Below, piece after piece: positions 26,922 to 36,473 of a stretch of 64,000 nt of DNA (its first letter is position 1; every line of letters begins with the position of its first letter). The notes beneath the pieces were generated by a model that searched no databases, was not told the DNA's origin, and worked only from the letters and a program-made list of their open reading frames with translations. A program made the position numbers and the translations under genes. The stretch is from Candidatus Cloacimonas acidaminovorans str. Evry (GTDB taxonomy: Bacteria; Cloacimonadota; Cloacimonadia; Cloacimonadales; Cloacimonadaceae). The stretch covers positions 372,001-436,000 of the forward strand of contig NC_020449.1 of the NCBI RefSeq assembly GCF_000146065.2. The letters run 5' to 3'.

Positions 26922-29171
26922 GTGGCAAATAAACCCCAACGAAAAGTAAATAACCGAAAGACAAATAAAAAAGGAAATCCGTTAACTAAAAGGATTCTTA
27001 GCGGTATTATCTGTTTGCTGTCCTGTTTAATTATTTTATCTCTTACAGTGGGTTATATTTCCATTAAAGATGATCTGGATAACCTAAAAGCAAGCGGTAA
27101 TATAATTTCCTGGTTTAAGGAAGGCAATTCCACAACTAATAATCCGGTAGGTATTTTTGGCATTGTTTGCGGTTATATTTTTATTTATCTTTTCGGTTAC
27201 TGGTTTTCTTTAATCGGTTTTATTATTATAGCTATTGTAGCGTTGCATTATTTTTTAACTCCGGAATCGTTAAAACATAGGCAGAAAGGTTATCTGTTAT
27301 TGATAATTATGTTTTTCCTGCAGGCATTGATTGTATCCAAGCAAGAAAACTATATACACACTGTTGTGCCTTTATTTGTTTACCGAATTTTAGCTGCTGT
27401 TTTTTCCGGCATCGGAGCCAAAATTATCCTGATTGGAGCTATGATTTTAACGGCAATTATGCTGATTGAATATGAACGATTAAAAAGCTGGATTTTAGTT
27501 GCCAGGGAAAACCTGCAACGCAAAAAGGAACAAAGAACGAAAACTGTCCAGCCAACTATTACTGCCAATAATCTTAATCCCGTTCCAAAAGCAGCAGAGG
27601 AAACGATTCCCGTTATTCAAAATCACAATCAGCCGAATCCTCCTCCGGAACCTTTTTTTGAAGATATTATAAAAATCCCTAAAGAGTATAAACCCAAGCC
27701 GGTTACTACGGAAGAAGATGCAGACCGGGAATATCAGTTACCTTCCATAGATGACTTTTTGGAAAGCCCGATTAAACTTTCCGAACGCGAACGCAAAGAA
27801 ATTGAAAATCAAATTATCACTACCAGTCAAGTGTTAAAGAGCAAACTGGCAGAATTTGGTATTGAAGCGGAAGTTAAGAATGTAAATATCGGTCCTATAA
27901 TTACCCAATATGAACTGGAACCCGCTAAAGGCATCAAAGTTAGCCGTTTTACTTCTTTGGCAGACGATTTGGCTTTGGCTATTAAGGCAAAATCAATCAG
28001 AGTGCAGGCACCTATTCCGGGACGAGGTTTAATAGGAATTGAAATTCCCAATCTGGCAAGAGATATGATTTATTTAAAAGACCTCTTGCTTTCGGAACAG
28101 ATGCGGCAAACAACATCAAAATTAGCTTTCGGTTTAGGTAAAGATATTGCCGGAAAACCGATTGTAGCCGATTTGGCAAAAATGCCCCATCTTTTAATTG
28201 CAGGAGCTACGGGAAGCGGGAAAAGCGTTTGTATCAATACCATAATAATGAGTTTGATTATGCGCACCAAACCTGATGAACTGCGCCTTATTTTAATTGA
28301 TCCCAAGCGGGTTGAACTGGCAGGTTACAATGAACTTCCTCATTTAATCGGGCAGGTTGTAACCGATGCGGACACTGCTTTGGAGACCTTTATTTGGGCA
28401 GTGCGCGAAATGGAAAGGCGTTATGAAGTTTTGCAGGAAGCTAAAGTGCGTGATATAATTGGCTACAATGAAAAATGCCGGGAAGATGAAGACCTGGAAC
28501 CCCTGCCTTATATAGTTATCATAGTGGATGAATTTGCCGATTTAATTATGACCAGCGGCAAGGATATTGAAATGCCTATAACGCGTTTAGCCCAAATGTC
28601 AAGAGCTGTGGGAATGCATTTAATTTTAGCAACTCAGCGACCATCCATTAAAGTTATAACAGGAATTATCAAAGCCAATTTTCCTGCCCGGATTGCTTTT
28701 CAGGTATCTTCCCGAGTAGATTCTCGTGTTATTTTAGATATGATTGGAGCTGAACGACTTTTAGGAAATGGTGATATGCTGTTTTTACCCCCGGGAAAAG
28801 CATTACCGGAACGCATTCATGGTGCTTTTGTTTCCGATGCGGAAATTGCCAGGGTGTGTAACTTTTTGGCTACACAGCCCAAACCCAAACAGGATTTTTC
28901 GCTTGTTATTGAAAAGAATGAAGGTGTCGGCTTTTTTGATTACGATGATGAATTATTTCCCGAAGCGGCAAAAGTGGTTGTTTCCACTGGAACTGCTTCC
29001 GTTTCTATGTTGCAAAGGCATTTTAAAATTGGCTATGCCAGAGCGGGACGCTTAATTGACCTTTTAGAAAGAGCCAGAATTATAGGTCCTCATTTGGGCA
29101 GTAAGTCCCGCGATGTTTTAGCTACCCGAGAGGACTTAATCCGCATAGGAGTGATAGATGAAGACCGCTAA
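26922..29171 (+). CDS. ftsK: FtsK/SpoIIIE-type DNA translocase
   Basis: It pumps DNA at the division septum for chromosome segregation. Four membrane segments occupy about residues 25-190, followed by a charged linker, then the motor with Walker A GATGSGKSVCIN and Walker B YIVIIVDEFADL. The C-terminal winged-helix gamma domain (SVSMLQRHFKIGYARAGRLIDLLE) reads KOPS-type sites. The GTG start at 26922 has a GGGAG site upstream. It overlaps the lolA-like gene by 14 bases. Confidence 0.95.
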   Translation: MANKPQRKVNNRKTNKKGNPLTKRILSGIICLLSCLIILSLTVGYISIKDDLDNLKASGNIISWFKEGNSTTNNPVGIFGIVCGYIFIYLFGYWFSLIGFIIIAIVALHYFLTPESLKHRQKGYLLLIIMFFLQALIVSKQENYIHTVVPLFVYRILAAVFSGIGAKIILIGAMILTAIMLIEYERLKSWILVARENLQRKKEQRTKTVQPTITANNLNPVPKAAEETIPVIQNHNQPNPPPEPFFEDIIKIPKEYKPKPVTTEEDADREYQLPSIDDFLESPIKLSERERKEIENQIITTSQVLKSKLAEFGIEAEVKNVNIGPIITQYELEPAKGIKVSRFTSLADDLALAIKAKSIRVQAPIPGRGLIGIEIPNLARDMIYLKDLLLSEQMRQTTSKLAFGLGKDIAGKPIVADLAKMPHLLIAGATGSGKSVCINTIIMSLIMRTKPDELRLILIDPKRVELAGYNELPHLIGQVVTDADTALETFIWAVREMERRYEVLQEAKVRDIIGYNEKCREDEDLEPLPYIVIIVDEFADLIMTSGKDIEMPITRLAQMSRAVGMHLILATQRPSIKVITGIIKANFPARIAFQVSSRVDSRVILDMIGAERLLGNGDMLFLPPGKALPERIHGAFVSDAEIARVCNFLATQPKPKQDFSLVIEKNEGVGFFDYDDELFPEAAKVVVSTGTASVSMLQRHFKIGYARAGRLIDLLERARIIGPHLGSKSRDVLATREDLIRIGVIDEDR

Positions 29172-29778
29172 AATAATTACCCTTATCCTTTTACTGTGCT
29201 GTAATTTTCTTTTTGGCATCAGCAGTGAAGCATTATATCAAAAAATTGCCAAGACCTACGGAAGTTTAAGCAGTTTTCAGGCAGTTATAAAACAGGATAA
29301 CTATTTTGCTCAGCTTGATAAAAGCATCACCTACCACGGAAATATCTATTTTACTAAAGGAAGAATGGTTATTCGCTATAATAAACCTTATTTTCAACGG
29401 CTAAGTGTTTCTGGTGGAATTGTTGAACTTTATGATTCTCAAAGCAATACCGTATTCCGCAGCAAGATGCGTCCTGAATTTGGAAAAATGAATCCGGTGG
29501 AAATTCTACAACTATATTGGAAAAAGTCCACTGTCAACATTCAGCAGGGTAAAGGAAACCTGGTGAATGTTTTCTTAAAACCTTTTGACGACCCGGTTAT
29601 CGTATCTATAAGCGCTGTAGTAAATTCGGAAAGCGGAATAGTGCAATCTTTAACCTGGACTAATCGTAATAACGATAAAGTTACCTATAATTTTTCCAGT
29701 ATCAAAACCAATGCCAAAATTCCTGCTTCCGTTTGGCAATATACCTATCCCAAAGATGTGCAGGTAGTTGAACAATGA
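29158..29778 (+). CDS. lolA: LolA-like outer-membrane lipoprotein carrier
   Basis: The 206-residue protein has a signal peptide cleaved near residue 22. The mature domain (YGSLSSFQAVIKQDNYF...YHGNIYFTKGRMVIRYNKPYFQRLSVSGGIVELYDSQSNTVF) matches the LolA fold that carries lipoproteins across the periplasm. The many lipoproteins in the window agree with this role. The ftsK-lolA order is common in proteobacteria and related groups. The 3' end overlaps manC as ATGA. Confidence 0.85.
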   Translation: MKTAKIITLILLLCCNFLFGISSEALYQKIAKTYGSLSSFQAVIKQDNYFAQLDKSITYHGNIYFTKGRMVIRYNKPYFQRLSVSGGIVELYDSQSNTVFRSKMRPEFGKMNPVEILQLYWKKSTVNIQQGKGNLVNVFLKPFDDPVIVSISAVVNSESGIVQSLTWTNRNNDKVTYNFSSIKTNAKIPASVWQYTYPKDVQVVEQ

Positions 29779-30830
29779 TTGCTCTTATTATGGCAGGAGG
29801 AGTGGGAACCCGTTTTTGGCCCCTCAGCAGAAAAAATCTTCCGAAACAGTTCTTACGCCTTTTTGGCGACCTTTCTCTTTTACAAATGACGGTTGAGCGT
29901 CTTTTACCCCGTTTTTCTCTTGCCGATATTTATATTGTAACAGCGAGTAGTCAGGTAGAGTTAATTAAACAACAGCTACCAAATCTTCCCCAGCAAAATA
30001 TCATTATTGAACCTTTTGGAATGAACACAGCACCTTGCATAACTCTTAGCGTAGAATATCTGAAAAATATTTACGGGCAGAAAGAAACAATGCTCGTTTT
30101 GCCTGCAGACCATCTCATTCGGGATCAGGAAAAGTTTCTGGAATCGTTAAATCCTGCGAAAAGAGAAGCAGAAAAAGGGTGTTTGATTACTTTTGGTATT
30201 GTTCCGGTTTATCCTGCCACGGGATATGGCTATATTGAAGCGGGAGAAGAAATTGCACCCGGGGTCAGGAAAGTTCTCCATTTTAAGGAAAAGCCCGATA
30301 AGCAGACCGCAGAAGAATTTTTGGCAAAAGGAACTTATTTTTGGAACAGCGGTATGTTTTGCTGGTCACTGGAAAGTATTTCTACGGCGTTTGAAACCCT
30401 ATTGCCCGATGTTTATGCCTTAACTAACGAAATTGGTAAGATATGGAAAAATGAAGGTTTGGATAAAGATATTGCCTCTATTTATGCCCAAATGCCGCGT
30501 ATTCCTATTGATATTGGCATAATGGAAAAGGCAAATTTCCGGGGAGTTATCCCTGTTTCCTACGATTGGAGCGATGTTGGAAGCTGGAAATCGCTTGCCG
30601 ATTTAACAGCAGGAGACGCGGATAATAACTATTTCTCTTCATCAGGAAAGGCAATTTCCGCTAAAAATAACTATGTTGTTTCCGATAAATTCACTGCTTT
30701 AATTGGCGTAAACAACCTTTGTTTGATTACAACCAAGGATGCTATTTTGCTTTGTAACAAAGAGATGGCGGAAGAAGTGAAGAAAATTGTGGACTACTTG
30801 GAACAACAAAATCGGCAAGACCTGCTGTAA
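29775..30830 (+). CDS. manC: Mannose-1-phosphate guanylyltransferase
   Basis: It makes GDP-mannose from mannose-1-phosphate and GTP. The 351-residue protein begins with the nucleotidyltransferase signature MAGGVGTRFWPLSRKNLPKQ and has LPADHLI, FKEKPDK and YFWNSGMFCW in order. It is the short single-function form lacking the isomerase domain of ManC/AlgA bifunctional enzymes. GDP-mannose would feed glycan or LPS synthesis, in line with the envelope genes around it. Confidence 0.92.
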   Translation: MIALIMAGGVGTRFWPLSRKNLPKQFLRLFGDLSLLQMTVERLLPRFSLADIYIVTASSQVELIKQQLPNLPQQNIIIEPFGMNTAPCITLSVEYLKNIYGQKETMLVLPADHLIRDQEKFLESLNPAKREAEKGCLITFGIVPVYPATGYGYIEAGEEIAPGVRKVLHFKEKPDKQTAEEFLAKGTYFWNSGMFCWSLESISTAFETLLPDVYALTNEIGKIWKNEGLDKDIASIYAQMPRIPIDIGIMEKANFRGVIPVSYDWSDVGSWKSLADLTAGDADNNYFSSSGKAISAKNNYVVSDKFTALIGVNNLCLITTKDAILLCNKEMAEEVKKIVDYLEQQNRQDLL

Positions 30831-30848
30831 GAAAAGGAGAAACCAAAA

Positions 30849-31745
30849 ATGGATATGAAAACCTTTGGTTATTTGTATTACAAAACCCGGGGCTATTCCC
30901 CGGAAGATATTATTAAACAAGCAGGAATCAGTGAAGTGGATTTTGAATTTTTGGAGAAAAATCTGCAGGATGTACTCAAAGAAATTGAAATGTTAAGACC
31001 GGTTGCCGAAAATATAGGACAGGATTTTACCCGCCTAACCCGTTACATTTATGAACGTGAAAGTGACCAAACATTAGGGGTTCCCCGTCCGGATGCCATA
31101 AAAGTTCGCAGCGGAGAAATTGTCCCTTTGCCGGCAACAGGAACCTTAAAAATGCCGGAAATGCCTTTAGCCAAAGCCATTGAACAGCGTAGAAGTGTGC
31201 GTAAATATAGCGCTATTCCTCTGCAACAGGAAGAACTCTCTTTTTTGCTGTGGGCTTCTTCCTGGGCAAGAGATTTTCGTTCTTCAGAACAAATGGAAAT
31301 CACTTTTCGCAATGTTCCTTCTGCCGGCTCGCGACATCCTTTGGAGACATTTTTAGACATCCGCAGAGTGGAAGGTATCAAACCCGGTTTATATTACTAT
31401 CATCCTGTAAAACATTGTCTGGTTTTATACGATGATTCCCCTGAAATTGCCGCTAAAATTCACGAGGGATGTATGTTTCAGGAAATGATTCCCAAGGCGG
31501 CAGTGAACTTCATTTTAACGGCTGTTCCCTATAGAACCGTCTGGAGATATGGACAACGAGGATATCGTTATCTCTATCTGGACGCAGGACATATCGGACA
31601 AAATATCCATCTTGCAGCAGAAGCTATTGATGCCGGTGCCTGTATGATTGGCGCTTTTTTGGATGAAGCAATGAATGAGGCACTTGGTTTGGACGGCATT
31701 GAAGAATTTGTTATCTATATTGCCAGCGTAGGGAAAAAACCGTAA
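30849..31745 (+). CDS. SagB-type/nitroreductase-family oxidoreductase
   Basis: The 298-residue protein has about 95 residues of N-terminal helical sequence, then a nitroreductase FMN domain starting IEQRRSVRKYS and containing PSAGSRHPLE, YYYHPVKHCLVLY and DAGHIGQNIHLAAEA. These blocks match SagB-type dehydrogenases, which oxidise azolines in peptide natural products. No precursor peptide or YcaO partner is nearby, so a simple flavin reductase role is as likely. It is last in the operon, after a clear AAGGAGAAA ribosome site. Confidence 0.8.
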   Translation: MDMKTFGYLYYKTRGYSPEDIIKQAGISEVDFEFLEKNLQDVLKEIEMLRPVAENIGQDFTRLTRYIYERESDQTLGVPRPDAIKVRSGEIVPLPATGTLKMPEMPLAKAIEQRRSVRKYSAIPLQQEELSFLLWASSWARDFRSSEQMEITFRNVPSAGSRHPLETFLDIRRVEGIKPGLYYYHPVKHCLVLYDDSPEIAAKIHEGCMFQEMIPKAAVNFILTAVPYRTVWRYGQRGYRYLYLDAGHIGQNIHLAAEAIDAGACMIGAFLDEAMNEALGLDGIEEFVIYIASVGKKP

Positions 31746-31880
31746 CCTGTTTTTCCTAAAACTTTCATATTAATAATGCAATTATAACAATCATTTTATT
31801 AGTTCTAACCTGAACCTAAAAAACAAGAGAACCATTACTAACATATTTGATGTAACTAACTAAAATATGTGTATGTTAAC
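31746..31880. other. AT-rich intergenic sequence
   Basis: Nothing recognisable between the SagB-like gene and the iteron element. No convincing terminator was found. Confidence 0.3.
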
Positions 31881-32040
31881 CCCATTATTTGTCCGTTTCA
31901 GCTTAAAGTGTATAATTGATTGTTACATAGTTAATTATTAGACGACTCCGTAACACTACCGTAACACTTCCGTAACACTTCCGTAATCTCGTTACGGAGT
32001 TGTTACTTGATTGTTACATTGTCATTACCGGGTTATGTAA
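31881..32040. repeat. Iteron element copy 1 (11-nt repeats)
   Basis: The core contains three direct 11-nt copies of a cgtaacacttc-type word from 31949, then the complementary strand form from about 31990 (gttacggagt pairs with actccgtaac at 31945). Flanking arms both carry ttgattgttaca. The same architecture and flanks recur at 61566-61700 with one iteron fewer, so this is a dispersed element. It lies to the left of the second restriction-modification pair. Confidence 0.75.
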
Positions 32041-32268
32041 ACAAAAAATAATGGGAGCATTTCCTTTTTTCATATATCATTTTTTGAATGGAAATCCTTT
32101 TTTCATTTCTGCGTAATCAGGATTTGCCCACCATTTTTACCCCAATTTCTTATTATGTTATTTTTTACCTGAAAAGCTATTTGTCATTCTTGTGAGACAA
32201 TTGATCCAAATAAAATTAAAAATATTAACTTCATTTTCAATATGAAAATTGCATTATGATTTATCCAA
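32041..32268. other. AT-rich intergenic sequence
   Basis: No gene is seen. A short palindrome (ATTTTCA-ATA-TGAAAAT) at 32233-32249 lies just past the stop of the restriction-type gene and may be its weak terminator. Confidence 0.3.
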
Positions 32269-32976
32269 CTACTTTTTATGCTTACTAAGAATATTTTGGA
32301 AGGTAGAAATAGCTTTTTCTATAGATTCAGAAGTAAGTTCTTTAAAGTATTCTTTTTTATGAATAGGTTTTTTTACTTTCCTTTCACCCTGAAGTAAGGT
32401 GATTATATATAAATCAACATCAAAATAGGATAATAGAGTATGAGTGGAACTACTACCAAAGATAATTGACTGACTGATATTAGAATAATCCCCATTTAAC
32501 TGGCTTTCTAATTGGAGTAAAACACAATCTAAGGTTGGATATTGGGTTTTTAATAAGGTAAAATCCACCAAAATTCTTTTTAACATTGCATTTTCGGTAT
32601 ATGATTTACATTCAACGCCCAAAACTAATTCATTATCAATGTAAACTGGAACATCTATATTCAATTCATAATAATAATTACCAAAATGATCTTGAATATA
32701 TGATTTTATTTCAGGATTTTTTATTCTTTTTACATAATCAACTTTTATTGGTATACGAACTTTTTTCTTATTTAAAGATAAATGTGTTTGATCTCCATGT
32801 AAGCGATCCCATGCTATCTGAATCATACCTTTAGCAATATTTTCTACTAAACTACCCTTTCCTGCTCTAATTATACCACCATAAGCTCTATCTTTACTAT
32901 TTAATGCTTCCTTATCAATGCCTTTAATAATAGCATCATAGATATTAATTAGGTCTTCAACAGTCGGAATTTTCAT
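32269..32976 (-). CDS. Probable type II restriction endonuclease of unknown specificity
   Basis: I do not recognise a specific family. The 235-residue protein has a PD-(D/E)xK-like core: IDVPVYIDNELVLGVECKSY, in which an acidic residue precedes E-C-K on the next strand (about residues 108-127). An N-terminal helix pair (GKGSLVENIAKGMIQIAWDRL) is typical of such folds. It follows a DNA methyltransferase on the same strand after 98 bases, which is the main support for a restriction role. It is markedly AT-rich and Lys/Ile/Asn-rich compared with the housekeeping genes, suggesting acquisition by transfer. Confidence 0.65.
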   Translation of the reverse strand: MKIPTVEDLINIYDAIIKGIDKEALNSKDRAYGGIIRAGKGSLVENIAKGMIQIAWDRLHGDQTHLSLNKKKVRIPIKVDYVKRIKNPEIKSYIQDHFGNYYYELNIDVPVYIDNELVLGVECKSYTENAMLKRILVDFTLLKTQYPTLDCVLLQLESQLNGDYSNISQSIIFGSSSTHTLLSYFDVDLYIITLLQGERKVKKPIHKKEYFKELTSESIEKAISTFQNILSKHKK

Positions 32977-33074
32977 AAATTTCCACCAAATTAATTAAAC
33001 AACCTTAAAATGTAACACATAAAAAGGTAATTCTATATTATACTTCATATCATCTAATAATAATAGTTTAATAA

Positions 33075-34217
33075 TTAAAATAAAAAGGATGATAATCTTT
33101 CTTCAGCTTTAGAACAATATTCACTGGAAATATCAATCCCCAAATAATGCCTTTTATTCAATTTTGCCACTAAGGTTGTAGTTCCTACTCCGTTAAACGG
33201 GTCCAACACAATATCTTCTTGATAGCTAAAAAGTTTAATAACTTTGGTGGCAAGTTCTTCGGGAAACATAGCAGGATGATTAAATTCTTTCATTCTTCTT
33301 TCAGGAGCGATAGACCATTTTGCATAGACCCATTTTTTAAACTCATCTCCGCTAATGTCAATCTTTTTATCGTCTCCGATTTTTTTAAGAGTGCCTTTAC
33401 AAAATATTTCTATAAATTCCCAAGTATATTTCAGATAGGGATTACTTGGGCTTTTCCATGATCCCCAAGCTGTATATTTACAATTATAATTATTTTTCTC
33501 CCATAATATTTCTCCCTTCCAGATTAGCTTTTTTTGCATTAAATAGTTACTTATTATGTGATGAGTAGGAATATAATCTGAGAATAAGGGTTGAACATTT
33601 ATAATGAATCTTCCACCATACTTAAGAACTCGTATGCATTCATCAAAAATAGCAAAGAGGGTTTCAAAGTATTTTTCCCAATGCTGATCATCCTCATTTT
33701 CTTCATAATCCAACCCAAAATTATAAGGGGGAGAAGTAAAAATTAAATCAATACAATTATTGGGTAATTGAGATAGTATTATTTTACTATCGCCACATAC
33801 GATCCGATCCATATATTTATCAGGCAATAAGTTATTTATCTCAGAAAAGTTGTTTCCCCGAGTATAATAGAAGATTTCTCGTTTTTTTTCCTTTTCTTTT
33901 CTATTAACAGTTTTTCTTTCATCTCCATATCCTACATAAAGACGTTTTTTTCCCTTTATACCATAACTCTTGATGTTACTTATCGCATTTGATATTTTAT
34001 TTAAATCATTGTTATTATTATTAAGTGATAATTCTTCTATATCTGCTTTGAACATTTCAAAATCAATATTATTAAGATAAACTAAAACTTGGTTATCATT
34101 ATAATCAAAATGAATATTACTTTCACCATATTTCTTTTCTAAGGCATTCAAGATGCTCATAGTATAATTATTTATAGGGTAATCAAATTCAACCTTGATT
34201 TCCTTATAATTAACCAT
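33075..34217 (-). CDS. Beta-class DNA methyltransferase (N4-cytosine or N6-adenine)
   Basis: The catalytic motif FTSPPYNFGLDY comes before the SAM motif LDPFNGVGTTTLVA, the order of the beta class; TSPPY occurs in both N4-cytosine and N6-adenine enzymes. The first 120 residues form a separate domain of unknown function. The frame runs from 34286, but I choose ATG 34217 because AGAGGT lies just upstream, while the earlier ATG has no ribosome site. That gives 380 residues. It should protect DNA from the nuclease encoded downstream. Base composition is unusually AT-rich. Confidence 0.85.
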   Translation of the reverse strand: MVNYKEIKVEFDYPINNYTMSILNALEKKYGESNIHFDYNDNQVLVYLNNIDFEMFKADIEELSLNNNNNDLNKISNAISNIKSYGIKGKKRLYVGYGDERKTVNRKEKEKKREIFYYTRGNNFSEINNLLPDKYMDRIVCGDSKIILSQLPNNCIDLIFTSPPYNFGLDYEENEDDQHWEKYFETLFAIFDECIRVLKYGGRFIINVQPLFSDYIPTHHIISNYLMQKKLIWKGEILWEKNNYNCKYTAWGSWKSPSNPYLKYTWEFIEIFCKGTLKKIGDDKKIDISGDEFKKWVYAKWSIAPERRMKEFNHPAMFPEELATKVIKLFSYQEDIVLDPFNGVGTTTLVAKLNKRHYLGIDISSEYCSKAEERLSSFLF

Positions 34218-34465
34218 TCTTACCTCTACTTTCTTTATTTTAATATTATCATTTCTCTTCAGTTTTTTATCACTACATATAGACATTTGAATAATCCATT
34301 ATTGAGTTGTCAAGTAAAATATTCTAATTTCAGGTTGCCTTAGTCAGGAATAATTTTAATTTGATATTAGATATAATACAAGCTACAAAATTATACAATT
34401 TCCAATTTGACAAACCATCTTAAAAAATACGCTTAGGGATTTTATCATTTATTTATGATTTTTGA

Positions 34466-34639
34466 AGGATTAATTTAAGCTCCGAAAGATATGCATTTGT
34501 TATTCCTACTAAAGTAGTTCCAGCTATTCAATCCAATATTCCAAGAGCAATGAAAAAATTAAGAAATGATTTTAGTGTTAAATTAATAGTTAAAAACGAG
34601 TGGTGCTCTTTTAATTTAGCTAATAGGAAAGTCCCATAA
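34466..34639 (+). pseudogene. Orphan 3' gene fragment of unknown family
   Basis: A frame without a plausible start runs 57 codons to a TAA at 34637 and reads like a real protein tail (YAFVIPTKVVPAIQ, RAMKKLRNDFSVKLIV, EWCSFNLANRKVP). A TGA precedes it and no ribosome site is present. It may be the remnant of a gene cut when the neighbouring restriction-modification genes arrived. The rest of 34287-34803 is AT-rich without recognisable features. Confidence 0.35.
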
Positions 34640-34803
34640 TCGCTATCCTGAAATGATATTTTGTCTATGATAACTGTTCATAAGCAATAAGTAGAAAAAA
34701 TATACATAAGGTATTCCTTACTTATTTACTATAAGATAGACAATTTTCTTGACTGAATCTGCAGTTGTGGTAAAAGATATAAAAAAGCAAAGAAGGATTG
34801 CTA

Positions 34804-35463
34804 ATGTCGGAAATACTCTCAATAGATATAAAACGCCTTTTTTATGGTGCTCAAGTTTTACTAAATGAGATACAATTAAAAGTGGAAAAGGGAGAACGAA
34901 TTTTAATTACCGGAATTACCGGAAGCGGGAAAAGTTCTCTGCTTTCTACTTTGAACCTGATGAACAGAAATTATGAAGGCGAAATTCTGTTTGAAGGGAA
35001 GAATATTGTGGAATATCAGCCCGATATATTACGCAGTAAGATTTGTATGGTGTTACAAGAACCCTATTTGGAAGATGCCAATGTGCAAGAGGTTTTAGAC
35101 CTTCCCCTTCATTACAGTTCTTTAAAGCACAGGCGTTTACCTGATAGGCAGGAAAGAATTAAAAATTTATTCACTGCATTTCAATTGTCTTATGAATATC
35201 TGCAAAAACCTACTTCTCAGCTTTCGGTTGGAGAAAAACAACGCATTGCCTTAATCAGAGTTCTGCAATTGCAGCCGGATATTTTATTACTTGATGAAAT
35301 TACTTCCGCTCTGGATCAAAAGACCTCCGGGATTATTTCCGAATGTATTTTTAACAATTTTGCGGGAACAGTAATAGCCATTTCCCACGATCCGCTTTGG
35401 CAAAACCTTTGGCAAAGAAATTGGGTTCTGGAATATGGAACAATCATAGACAGGAGGATATAA
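34804..35463 (+). CDS. fetA: FetA-like (YbbL) ABC transporter ATPase
   Basis: The 219-residue ATPase has Walker A GITGSGKSSLLST, Q-loop VLQEPYLED, signature LSVGEKQRIALIR, Walker B ILLLDEITSALD and a switch His in AISHD. Together with the membrane protein encoded 4 bases downstream it resembles the FetAB/YbbLM pair, linked to iron homeostasis in E. coli. I choose ATG 34804 with AAGGAT upstream; an in-frame TTG at 34798 is less likely. A possible promoter (TTGACT at 34749, TAAAAG at 34771) lies just upstream. Confidence 0.85.
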   Translation: MSEILSIDIKRLFYGAQVLLNEIQLKVEKGERILITGITGSGKSSLLSTLNLMNRNYEGEILFEGKNIVEYQPDILRSKICMVLQEPYLEDANVQEVLDLPLHYSSLKHRRLPDRQERIKNLFTAFQLSYEYLQKPTSQLSVGEKQRIALIRVLQLQPDILLLDEITSALDQKTSGIISECIFNNFAGTVIAISHDPLWQNLWQRNWVLEYGTIIDRRI

Positions 35464-35467
35464 AATA

Positions 35468-36232
35468 ATGGATATCAGTATTTATAGATTGATGCTGGCA
35501 GCTTTACTTTTAATTTTTCCGATTTTGATTTTTAGCAATCTGAAACTGAAATTGAGCGGTCAACTTTTTAATTCTTTTGCCAGAATGATTGTGCAACTGG
35601 CAATTATTGGCTTAATTCTACAGTTTATATTCAACAGAGAAAATCCGTGGCTTGCCTTTCTTTGGATGCTTATTATGTTGGCAAATGCTGTTTTAACCTT
35701 AAAAGGACGGCTCAAATTTCAGAAAAAAATTCTTTTACCGGTTCTCATATTTTCACTTTTAACTACTACGCTGATTGTTATGCCTTGGCTGATAATTGTT
35801 GTTCTGCGTCCAGAACCCTTGTTTGCTCCAAGGTTTCTAATTCCCATCTATGGTATGATTTTAGGAAACAGTATGAATAATTGTTCCCTTGCTCTGGAAC
35901 GCTTTGAAAGTGGTCTTAGCGAAAACTGGAAAGCATATTACACCCGCCTTTCTTTGGGTGCAAGCCAATGGGAAGCTATCCTTCCTGCTTTCAGAAAAGC
36001 AATGCAGGCAGCTCTAATGCCGGAATTACTTACAATTGCCTCTATGGGACTTGTAACTTTGCCAGGAATGATGACCGGTCAAATTTTAGGTGGTGCTTCC
36101 CCTCTGGTAGCTATTAAATACCAAATGATGATTATGATTGGTATCTTCAGTGGAGTTACGATTACCGATTATACCGCTATAAACATATATCTGAGAAAAA
36201 GGTTTGATAAATTCTATCTGCCCAAACCATAA
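35468..36232 (+). CDS. fetB: FetB-like (UPF0014/YbbM) membrane permease
   Basis: The 254-residue protein has about seven membrane segments. It carries the UPF0014 hallmarks: PIYGMILGNSMNNCSLALERF in the middle and a long loop before LVTLPGMMTGQILGGASPLVAIKYQ. It forms a transporter with the preceding ATPase. The substrate is inferred from E. coli FetB (iron efflux) and not visible here. No gene follows on this strand until 53.8 kb. Confidence 0.88.
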   Translation: MDISIYRLMLAALLLIFPILIFSNLKLKLSGQLFNSFARMIVQLAIIGLILQFIFNRENPWLAFLWMLIMLANAVLTLKGRLKFQKKILLPVLIFSLLTTTLIVMPWLIIVVLRPEPLFAPRFLIPIYGMILGNSMNNCSLALERFESGLSENWKAYYTRLSLGASQWEAILPAFRKAMQAALMPELLTIASMGLVTLPGMMTGQILGGASPLVAIKYQMMIMIGIFSGVTITDYTAINIYLRKRFDKFYLPKP

Positions 36233-36339
36233 AAACTGAAGATAATTTAGGTTTCAAAGAAAAAGAAAATAGCCCGCTTAATAACAGCATTTGTAGCTAA
36301 CCAGGATACGAAAATAAATTCTTTAAAAGTTCTAAATGA

Positions 36340-36374
36340 AAAAAACCGTCGCTTTAACCAGGCGGGTGCGACGG
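36340..36374 (-). terminator. Rho-independent terminator of the ctpA operon
   Basis: On the - strand, CCGTCGC (36374-36368) pairs with GCGACGG (36352-36346) and is followed by a run of seven T. It sits 100 bases beyond the ctpA stop, the end of the long - strand gene block. Confidence 0.75.
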
Positions 36375-36473
36375 CAACCTTTATTGGTTCAATTACCTCA
36401 GGTAATGAACAATAATATTTTTTTTCTTAAGGTATTGTGTTATTTGAACTACCCTATTGGTTGAACACACTCC

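Noticed and set aside
30849-31745. Peptide natural-product cluster around the SagB-like gene
   Set aside because: No precursor peptide, YcaO-type cyclodehydratase or transporter nearby.
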